The notes under the pieces are model-generated. The model did no database searches, was not told the origin of the DNA, and saw only the letters and a list, made by a program, of their open reading frames with translations. Positions 49,484-55,285 of a DNA stretch of 55,285 nt are shown piece after piece. This stretch comes from Erysipelotrichaceae bacterium (GTDB lineage: Bacteria > Bacillota_I > Bacilli_A > Erysipelotrichales > Erysipelotrichaceae): assembly GCA_017428765.1 (NCBI GenBank), contig JAFRQF010000015.1:1-55285 (forward strand), read 5' to 3'. Both the position numbers and the translations under genes were made by a program. Each line of letters opens with the position of its first letter. Positions within the stretch are counted from its first letter, which is position 1.

Positions 49484-50491
49484 TTAGTTTTGCTGTTCCT
49501 GCTCCGTCCGATAGAAGCGGTCGAGATCTTTCTTTAAAAGCGTGTAGATCGCAAGACCCTTTTCGCTCTTGAACTTCCGCACCAGTCCCCGGTAGATGTA
49601 ATTCTTATCTGCCCGTTTTTCACTTGGGACCTTATTGAGATACTTGACGACATCTTCGACTTCATTGTCCGGATACTCAGTCAATACCTGTTTTACCGCA
49701 TCGAGAGAAACGGAAGCTTTCTTTTCTTCCTTCTTTGTCTCCTTCTTCGGCTGGCCTTCCTTCTCTGCAGGAGCTTCTTTCTTTTTCGGCTGCTTTGAAG
49801 CAGCTTTCTTTTTCGGTTTTGCCTGTTCAGGTTTTTCCTGTTTCACTTCTTTGGCTTCCGGCTTCTCCTGCGATAGAGGTTTCCTGTTTTCATCCTTGAC
49901 GATGATGCGCTTTTCCGAAGAGATCTGATTCGGATTCTTAACTTCTGCCGGCTGGTTTAGCGGCCTCGTCTCATTTTTCGGCTGCTGTTTCACCTGCAGA
50001 GAAGGCAGCTGGTCCTTGCGGACGACAGGCAGCTGACGGTTTTCTTTCTTCGGCTGATTCTTCTGCGGCATGGCTTCATTCTTCTTCTTGGAAGACTTTC
50101 TTGAAGCCTTGGTCTTTTTCGGCGTCTCCGGCTTGGTATTGATACGCTTGACGTCATAACCTTCATTGCACCAGTATTCGATGACCGAATCATAGCCCGT
50201 ATCCTGGGATACGACGGTGTAGGAAGAATGTTTGTTCTTGCCGATCAGATAGCCCAAGTAGGAAGACAGATAAAAGTCCAGGGAGTTCTTTCCCGGCTTG
50301 CATTCGATGATATTGATCTTGTAGCGGTGTTCATCGGTCAGCTGCTTCAAAAGCGTGAAGTTCAGGCTCTTGGCATTTTCCGTGACACAGATATAAAGTT
50401 CGAACCTCTCGTCTTTCGATAAAAGGCTCGTCCAGGTCGATCCGACATTTTCGGAGTCGATCAGTATAGCGGGTAATTTTGAAAATAACAT
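49484..50491 (-). CDS. NYN/PIN-domain protein with a charged linker
   Basis: A 335-residue protein. Residues 1-120 form a PIN-like NYN domain (AILIDSENVGSTW, LDFYLSSYLGYLIG, VVSQDTGYDSVIEYW); the acidic residues D12, D76-region and D102-region are the nuclease-type set. Residues ~125-250 are a Lys/Pro/Glu/Gln-rich linker with low complexity. A helical C-terminal module follows (SLDAVKQVLTEYPDNEVEDVVKYLNK). It may act on RNA. No ribosome site is present; TATAAG ends 8 nt before the ATG, so the mRNA may be leaderless. Confidence 0.8.
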   Translation of the reverse strand: MLFSKLPAILIDSENVGSTWTSLLSKDERFELYICVTENAKSLNFTLLKQLTDEHRYKINIIECKPGKNSLDFYLSSYLGYLIGKNKHSSYTVVSQDTGYDSVIEYWCNEGYDVKRINTKPETPKKTKASRKSSKKKNEAMPQKNQPKKENRQLPVVRKDQLPSLQVKQQPKNETRPLNQPAEVKNPNQISSEKRIIVKDENRKPLSQEKPEAKEVKQEKPEQAKPKKKAASKQPKKKEAPAEKEGQPKKETKKEEKKASVSLDAVKQVLTEYPDNEVEDVVKYLNKVPSEKRADKNYIYRGLVRKFKSEKGLAIYTLLKKDLDRFYRTEQEQQN

Positions 50492-50541
50492 ATATTTCTC
50501 TTATAAATAATCATTTGATAATAGGGATCTGAAATGAGACA

Positions 50542-52008
50542 TCATTTCAGGATCTTCGTCCGGCCTTCCGTTTTCGCATCGAGCTCAAAACGGCTGCGTA
50601 ACAGTTCCTCATAGGTCATCACGTCACTGTTCACGACCAGGACCGGTGCTTTGTACATCGAGAGTTCCTCAAGGCTCACGCCCAGAAACTCTTCGCAGTT
50701 GTTGAGATGGAATTCCTGCAAAGCCAGTTTCAGATGATCGTCTTCATTCAATTCCTTTCCATTGTAGGAACATTCGATCAGCTCATCTGTCTTTGCGTCA
50801 TAAACGGCCTTCATGCCTTTGGAAAAAGCGAAATACTCAGAGGAGCCTTCGGAAACATAGGATCCCTTTAAGAAGTGATGACAGATCTTGCGCAGCAGTG
50901 CGCCGTCGACCTCCATCATATAGATCGCATTGTCAAAAGGATAGGCTTCCTTGAAGCTCAGATAGTCCACCACCGGGCCAAGCTTCTTTGCCCGGAAACA
51001 TCCCGTCCCCAGCATCATCACATCGAAGCTCGAATCTTCTTTCATCAGATCGGCAAACAGGTTGGAAAGCTCCGTCTCCCTGCTGCGGGAAGGATGGGAG
51101 AGCTGCCGGCGGAAGGTCGTAAGCACCTGTTCACTGCGCAGTTTCACTTCTCCGGCATAGGCTTCCAGTACCGCCTCCATCAGGGCATCTTTCTTACAGG
51201 TATCGGAATCGATATCGATGAGCGACCATTTGAGATCTTTGAGCTTATGTTCACTCGTATCGATCGCAAGATCGAATCTTCCCAGATGTTCAAAACCGGA
51301 ACCGACCTGAACGATCGGGATGCCGTTGACGACTTTCGGCTTTTTTAAAAGCGTGTGGGAATGGGCACCGATGATCAGATCGATGCCAAGCTTCGGGTCG
51401 ATCTTTTCCGCCAGGACCTTGTCCTGTTCGTAACCGATGTGGGTCACCAGTACCGTGAGATCGACATCGACCGTCCGATAGGCATCAAGGATCGTTTTGA
51501 TCTCATAGAGGGCATCATCGACGCGCAGGTAATCGAACACGAGGTCCTCCCCTTTGGCTGACAAGAGGACATCCATCGTCACCAGACCGATGAACATGAC
51601 TTTCATCCCGCCGATCGTAATGATCTTGTACGGTTCAAACAGTCTCTTCTTGGAGCCTGTGACGTACATGTTGGCGTTGATGATGTCGAAACGTGCACAC
51701 TTCTCGAGGAACAGCAGATGGCCGATGCCGTAGTCGACTCCGTGATTGCCGATGGTGACGACATCCGGCTCCAGCAGATTGATCAGCTCGATCGTCGAGA
51801 TCCCCTTGTAATCATGATCGATCAGAGAGCCTTTGAACAGATCGCCCGCGATCACATAGAGACAGTTTTCTTCTTCCTTCCTTATCTGCGAGAGTTTTCC
51901 CGCAAGAAAACTGATACCGCCGCAGGACTTCCCGTTTTTCTCTTCGGGATAGAATGCGCCATGCGGATCATTGGAATGAAGGATCGTGAGCTTTCTGATT
52001 TCTGCCAT
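50542..52008 (-). CDS. Bifunctional UDP-sugar hydrolase/5'-nucleotidase family
   Basis: About 488 residues from the ATG at 52008; the longer frame to 52137 is an artefact since the family starts at KLTILHSNDPHGA. Metal-binding motifs are HSNDPHG, AGDLFKGS, TIGNHGVDYG, THIGYEQ and GAHSHTLL; the C-terminal substrate domain includes AYPFDNAIYMME. It lacks a signal peptide, so unlike most relatives it would be cytoplasmic. It follows the CCA-adding-type gene within 4 nt and is coupled to it. Confidence 0.88.
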   Translation of the reverse strand: MAEIRKLTILHSNDPHGAFYPEEKNGKSCGGISFLAGKLSQIRKEEENCLYVIAGDLFKGSLIDHDYKGISTIELINLLEPDVVTIGNHGVDYGIGHLLFLEKCARFDIINANMYVTGSKKRLFEPYKIITIGGMKVMFIGLVTMDVLLSAKGEDLVFDYLRVDDALYEIKTILDAYRTVDVDLTVLVTHIGYEQDKVLAEKIDPKLGIDLIIGAHSHTLLKKPKVVNGIPIVQVGSGFEHLGRFDLAIDTSEHKLKDLKWSLIDIDSDTCKKDALMEAVLEAYAGEVKLRSEQVLTTFRRQLSHPSRSRETELSNLFADLMKEDSSFDVMMLGTGCFRAKKLGPVVDYLSFKEAYPFDNAIYMMEVDGALLRKICHHFLKGSYVSEGSSEYFAFSKGMKAVYDAKTDELIECSYNGKELNEDDHLKLALQEFHLNNCEEFLGVSLEELSMYKAPVLVVNSDVMTYEELLRSRFELDAKTEGRTKILK

Positions 52009-52012
52009 TACC

Positions 52013-53341
52013 TTACAGTTTGCGTGCGTAAGCCAGGGTCTGCTTGAGTGCGGAATCCTTATCCACACCGGCAAGCCTGAGCTTGTGGGCATAGGCAAGG
52101 ATGTCGGAGAACTTCCCGTCAGGCTTGAGTCCCGCATCGATCAGGTCTTTGCCTTTGACATAGTCTCTTGCCATATACTCCTTGTAGATCTCATAGCGGG
52201 CAAACAGATAATCGATATCTTTCTTTTCCGCTCTTTCCCCTTTGTCGGCAAGGGAAAAATAAATGAGATCTTCCGGCTCCATTGCCTCATCGAACATCCG
52301 ATTGGTGGACTTGATCGAAGCGTTTGCTGAAGCAAGGGAGAAAGGACGCATGTGAAGCGGCGTCATGTTGAGGATGTACTTCAAAGGCTCTTTTTCATCC
52401 AAGAAGCGGTGATAGAAGTTCTCTATCAGAGGAAGACCTTCGATCTCATGGCCATAGGCATGGATGCGTCCGTTGATCGTCTCAGTCGTCACGATCTTGC
52501 CCAGATCGTGGCTCAGACATAACAACATGAACGCATAGGGTTCCTTCACCTTGTCACGGTACTTCGCACCTCGATCGAGCACTTCCATCGTGTGCGTGAA
52601 GACATCGCCTTCCGGATGATAGATCGGATCCTGCTTGAGACCGATCAGTTCCTCAAGTTCTTTGAACCAGTACGAGAGCTGGTCCATGTCCCTTAAACTC
52701 GTGAAAAAGATAGAAGGCGTATCTGCCTTCAACAGAGCCTTTTCCAGTTCCTCATTCACCCTTTGGGCATGCAGGGTACTTAAATCGATGGACTTGCATA
52801 ATTCAAGGGTCTTTTGGTCGATGGAAAAACGGAAACGGGAGGCAAACTGGCCACAGCGTAAGACGCGCAAGGGATCTTCAGCGAATGTTCTTTCATCGAC
52901 ACAGCGCAGGATCTTATCCTGAAGGTCCTTCACGCCGCCAAAGGGGTCAATGATCTCCCCGGTGAGCACATCTTTCATCAGGGCATTGATCGTAAAATCG
53001 CGTCTTCTTGCCGCTTCCTTAAGACCGATGAACGGATCGACATCGACTTCGAAATCCCGATGTCCCTTGCCGATCGCTTTTTCTCTTCTGGGCATGGCGA
53101 TATCGATATCATAGCCCTTCAGAGAATAGACGCCGAAGCTCTTGCCGAAGCTGAGCGGTGTCCCGAATTCCTCCAGGATGCGCTTCAAAGCTTCCGGTGT
53201 GATGCCGTGGACCTCGATATCGATGTCCTTGTTTTCCACACCCAGAAGAAAGTCCCGGACACAGCCTCCGACATAAAAGACTCTGCCGCCTTCTTCCTTA
53301 ACTCTTTCAGCGATCTTCAAAGCTAAAACGGTCTTATCCAT
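52013..53341 (-). CDS. cca: CCA tRNA nucleotidyltransferase/poly(A) polymerase with HD domain
   Basis: About 442 residues from the ATG at 53341. The class II nucleotidyltransferase core has VGGCVRDFLLG and DIDIEVHG with the catalytic aspartates D39 and D41; RDFTINALMKDV and RCGQFASRFRFSID follow. A C-terminal HD phosphohydrolase region is present (DVFTHTMEVLD, LCLSHDLGK). It adds or repairs the tRNA 3' end. The tRNA-like genes at 17864-18182 already encode CCA. A TATAAT box ends 11 nt before the ATG and no ribosome site is seen. Confidence 0.9.
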   Translation of the reverse strand: MDKTVLALKIAERVKEEGGRVFYVGGCVRDFLLGVENKDIDIEVHGITPEALKRILEEFGTPLSFGKSFGVYSLKGYDIDIAMPRREKAIGKGHRDFEVDVDPFIGLKEAARRRDFTINALMKDVLTGEIIDPFGGVKDLQDKILRCVDERTFAEDPLRVLRCGQFASRFRFSIDQKTLELCKSIDLSTLHAQRVNEELEKALLKADTPSIFFTSLRDMDQLSYWFKELEELIGLKQDPIYHPEGDVFTHTMEVLDRGAKYRDKVKEPYAFMLLCLSHDLGKIVTTETINGRIHAYGHEIEGLPLIENFYHRFLDEKEPLKYILNMTPLHMRPFSLASANASIKSTNRMFDEAMEPEDLIYFSLADKGERAEKKDIDYLFARYEIYKEYMARDYVKGKDLIDAGLKPDGKFSDILAYAHKLRLAGVDKDSALKQTLAYARKL

Positions 53342-53344
53342 CTG

Positions 53345-53381
53345 ACAGTTCAATTATAATTGAGCAGGCCCCTTCTTTCCA
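53345..53381 (-). promoter_or_regulatory. Promoter directly ahead of the cca ATG
   Basis: On the minus strand TATAAT (complement of 53353-53358) lies 11 nt from the ATG; TTGGAA or TGGAAA sits 17-18 bp further up. Transcription would begin about four nt before the start codon. Confidence 0.55.
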
Positions 53382-53393
53382 ATACTATCAAAA

Positions 53394-53416
53394 GAACCCG
53401 CCTTGAAAGCGGGATC
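53394..53416 (-). terminator. Terminator of the HAD-GNAT gene
   Basis: GAACCCGC (53394-53401) and GCGGGATC (53409-53416) pair with one wobble; on the minus strand TTTTG follows. Confidence 0.75.
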
Positions 53417-53419
53417 TTC

Positions 53420-54727
53420 TTATCTGTTTTTCAGCCAGTTTTCTCTGGTGAGGAGATTGCTGTGACCGGTGCGGAACTCCTTCATCTGTTTCACTTCAAG
53501 GCCTTCCGTCGTCCTCTGGTAGATGAAACCAAGCTTCTCCTGGACGCGTTTTGATCTGTCATTGCCGTCATAATAACCGGCCCAGATCTGCCGCAAGCCG
53601 AGATCTTCAAAGCCATGCTGAACGATCCTTCTTCCGGCCTCGGTCATCAGACCTTTGCCCCAGTAAGGAACGCCAAGCCAGTAACCGAGTTCCGCCTCAT
53701 CGTCAGCATCTGCCAGATCGGAATGGAAATGTAAGGAGATGCTTCCGATGACTTTTGAAGTCTCTTTCAAAACGATCGCATAAGTCTCAGGAACGCACAG
53801 GACATTTCTGATGACGTCTTTGCTTTCATCAAGACTTCTGTGCGCCGGCCAGCCGGCAGCCGGACCGACACGTTCGTCTTTCGCAAGCTCATAGCAGTCT
53901 TTCGCATCCTTTACATCCCATGGCCTTAAGATCAGTCGTTTTGTTTCAAAACAGACAGACTCCTCCCTGATCAGGCCGTAGTGTTTCAGACCGTTGTAAA
54001 CGCCATCCTCATCGATCGCATCCGTGACATATTCGGCAGCTTCCTTAGTCTCTTTCTGTCCGTTGCCCATCGCGATACCATGCCCCGCTGCCCTTAACAT
54101 CGTTATATCGTTCATCCCGTCACCGAAGGCATAGGTATCTTCGATCGCTACGCCAAGATGTTTCGCTACCGCCTTCAGGGCATCGCCCTTATCGGTACCG
54201 ATCACCGTCATATCGGCGCTTGGATGAGGACCGTGGGGATTGAGGATACACAGATCCTTCAGCGCTTCTTTGATCACGTTTCTGTGATCTTCATCATAAA
54301 AGCTGATATCGAAATTGTAGTAGTCTTCTTTTTCATCGATCCCTTTTGTGAGATAGCCGGGATCGCCGACCGCCTTGATCGGCTCATAGAGATCTTCCGG
54401 TCCGTCGTAATGACCTCTGTTCAATGTGTGGAAGACGTAGCCGGCATCAAGATCTTTCAGCCGTCTCAGAAGAAGAGTGACAGTTTCCTTATCGATCGGC
54501 GAAGAGAAGATGATCTGGTCCTTATAGTAGGCAAGACGTCCGTTGTTGGTGATGAAACCATCGGCGTATTGCGAAAAATTCTTTTTCACGTAATTGATGT
54601 TGCGTCCCGTGCAGATGAAGACCAGGTCGCCCTGACTTCTCAGGATCTTTATGGCCTTTTTTGCGCTTTCCGGTATGATCTTGCCGACCGCAAGGGTCTG
54701 GTCGATATCAAAAAACACGATATGCAT
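53420..54727 (-). CDS. HAD phosphatase-GNAT acetyltransferase fusion
   Basis: A 435-residue two-domain protein. Residues 1-255 are a Cof-type HAD phosphatase (FFDIDQTLAVGK, FICTGRN, the lysine in GTDKGDALKAVAKH, and FGDGMNDITML). Residues 260-435 are a GNAT N-acetyltransferase of the RimJ/RimL kind (ETKRLILRPWDVKDAKDCYEL, AELGYWLGVPYWGKGLMTEAGRRIV). The join is in one continuous frame with no stop, and a GGAGG site stands before the ATG. A sugar or nucleotide phosphate could be dephosphorylated and acetylated, but the two domains may simply be co-regulated. Substrates unknown. Confidence 0.9.
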   Translation of the reverse strand: MHIVFFDIDQTLAVGKIIPESAKKAIKILRSQGDLVFICTGRNINYVKKNFSQYADGFITNNGRLAYYKDQIIFSSPIDKETVTLLLRRLKDLDAGYVFHTLNRGHYDGPEDLYEPIKAVGDPGYLTKGIDEKEDYYNFDISFYDEDHRNVIKEALKDLCILNPHGPHPSADMTVIGTDKGDALKAVAKHLGVAIEDTYAFGDGMNDITMLRAAGHGIAMGNGQKETKEAAEYVTDAIDEDGVYNGLKHYGLIREESVCFETKRLILRPWDVKDAKDCYELAKDERVGPAAGWPAHRSLDESKDVIRNVLCVPETYAIVLKETSKVIGSISLHFHSDLADADDEAELGYWLGVPYWGKGLMTEAGRRIVQHGFEDLGLRQIWAGYYDGNDRSKRVQEKLGFIYQRTTEGLEVKQMKEFRTGHSNLLTRENWLKNR

Positions 54728-54786
54728 GATCTTCCTCCTTCGTCTTTCTTTTCTCCATCTTACCTTTTTCTTCCGTCAAAAGAAAA

Positions 54787-54805
54787 GATGGTGCCTAGTA
54801 CCATC
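54787..54805 (-). terminator. Terminator with the stop codon in the loop
   Basis: GATGGT (54787-54792) and ACCATC (54800-54805) pair; on the minus strand TTTTCTTTTG follows. The TAG stop of the zinc-ribbon gene lies in the loop. Confidence 0.7.
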
Positions 54806-55064
54806 TCGTATTCATCGCATGCAAGAGTTTCCTGTCGATGCGATAGCCCGAGGCATCAGATATCACCGCCAGGCTCCGGCAGTAGGGACAAAGGGCACTT
54901 GTCTTGCCGTCCTCATCTTCCACAAAGTCTTTCACCTCATACGGGAAAAACATCTTCTCACAGAAATAACAGCCGCAAAGCTCACTTCTTTCGATCTCTT
55001 CCCGGTTGTCGAAGATATAGCTGCGTGCTTTATAGAGATCGCATTGCGAATAGATCTTTTTCAT
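54795..55064 (-). CDS. Small zinc-binding cytoplasmic protein
   Basis: About 89 residues from the ATG at 55064, with GGGAGG 5 nt upstream. Two Cys pairs (CGCYFC and CPYC) make a zinc-ribbon. I recall similar short proteins in Firmicutes labelled only as cytoplasmic proteins. The surrounding sequence YKARSYIFDNREEIERS and YEVKDFVEDEDGKTSA is charged. No function can be given. The longer frame to 55160 runs through the ribosome site and is not used. Confidence 0.82.
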   Translation of the reverse strand: MKKIYSQCDLYKARSYIFDNREEIERSELCGCYFCEKMFFPYEVKDFVEDEDGKTSALCPYCRSLAVISDASGYRIDRKLLHAMNTRWY

Positions 55065-55144
55065 CGTTTCCTCCCTTTTACAGGATAGGTCATCTTTCTT
55101 TATCCGCTGTCCAAAAAAATGACCAGTGAAAAAAGCCCCGCAGG

Positions 55145-55173
55145 GTGAACTAGTCAACAAAAAGTAGACAATT
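55145..55173. mobile_element. Terminal inverted repeat of an IS3-family element
   Basis: TGAACTAGTCAACAAAAAGT (55145-55164) continuing into AGACAATTC resembles IS150-group ends (TG at the tip, AAAAAGTnnGACA inside). It lies 12 bp past the transposase stop, which fits the right end of such an element. Confidence 0.65.
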
Positions 55174-55184
55174 CATAAAAAGGC

Positions 55185-55285
55185 CTAGAACCCCATTTCG
55201 GTTTTGAACTGAAGTGGGGTTTTATAATTGAGTGAATATGACGGTCGTTCGTTGTTGAAGTAGTAAATATATTTTTCAATATCCC
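55185..55285 (-). CDS. IS3-family transposase, C-terminal part (cut by window)
   Basis: The last ~33 codons of a leftward frame, entering from the window edge, read DIEKYIYYFNNERPSYSLNY and then KTPLQFKTEMGF before a TAG. This is the end of an IS3/IS150 OrfB DDE transposase (the usual E-x-Y-I-x-x-Y-N-x-x-R-P and T-P motifs). The catalytic core lies outside the window. With the inverted repeat just downstream the element looks intact at this end. Confidence 0.8.
   Translation of the reverse strand, partial: DIEKYIYYFNNERPSYSLNYKTPLQFKTEMGF

Noticed and set aside
54158..55129. A 323-codon plus-strand frame antisense to the HAD-GNAT fusion
   Set aside because: It lacks domain features and covers two well-supported minus-strand genes; a codon-usage shadow.

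Overview
The window looks like the chromosome of an anaerobic, moderate-GC Bacillota, most plausibly an Erysipelotrichia-type bacterium. The signs are a SepF division gene, many PTS and ABC sugar systems, lipoproteins with a lipobox, strong AGGAGG-type ribosome sites, and IS3 and IS200/IS605 traces. The lineage is an inference from gene content; no rRNA or marker phylogeny is available here.

Layout. 1-5960: a leftward beta-glucoside PTS operon (EIIBC, ChbG-type deacetylase, 6-phospho-beta-glucosidase, separate EIIA) with a divergent AraC-type regulator. 5968-9182: a leftward operon of a LamG/DUF1080-like protein, a ferredoxin-nitroreductase, a zinc macrodomain protein and a SirTM-type sirtuin, i.e. 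a likely ADP-ribosylation switch. 9249-12808: a second PTS EIIBC with Nif3-like and PPC-domain genes behind an RpiR regulator. 12809-13550: a scar with a truncated EIIC and an IS200/IS605-like end hairpin.

13552-18240 is the most unusual part, an RNA-repair locus. RtcB ligase and a TROVE/DUF2828-like vWA protein are preceded by four tandem stem-closed RNA elements that share an AGCRA-type motif; one carries a tRNA-like domain with anticodon AAA. A WYL regulator is divergent, with TGACCCC repeats between the two. A compact array of four tRNA or tRNA-like genes with exactly 2-nt spacers follows. Bacterial Ro/Y-RNA/Rtc loci are known, but this arrangement is not one I recognise.

18336-28900: a DUF4143 ATPase with five 23-bp repeats at its promoter, cytosine deaminase, TraX, a six-gene ABC/SIS/aldo-keto reductase operon (likely phosphorylated sugar), and a gene remnant behind an intact palindromic operator. 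29080-34340: accessory functions, namely a PD-(D/E)XK nuclease/KAP NTPase pair and an Rpn nuclease followed by a duplicated copy of its C-terminal domain, with a nitroreductase, SepF and small envelope genes between. 34507-55064: mostly housekeeping and salvage: adenine deaminase, HAD phosphatases, a dipeptidase, MFS, an HxlR/flavin-reductase pair, CPBP proteases, lysoplasmalogenase, an NYN protein, 5'-nucleotidase, CCA-adding-type enzyme, and a HAD-GNAT fusion. The right edge cuts into an IS3-family transposase.

Many genes end in clear intrinsic terminators, several with the stop codon inside the hairpin. Several genes lack a Shine-Dalgarno site and have a -10-like box 6-12 nt before ATG, which suggests leaderless transcripts.
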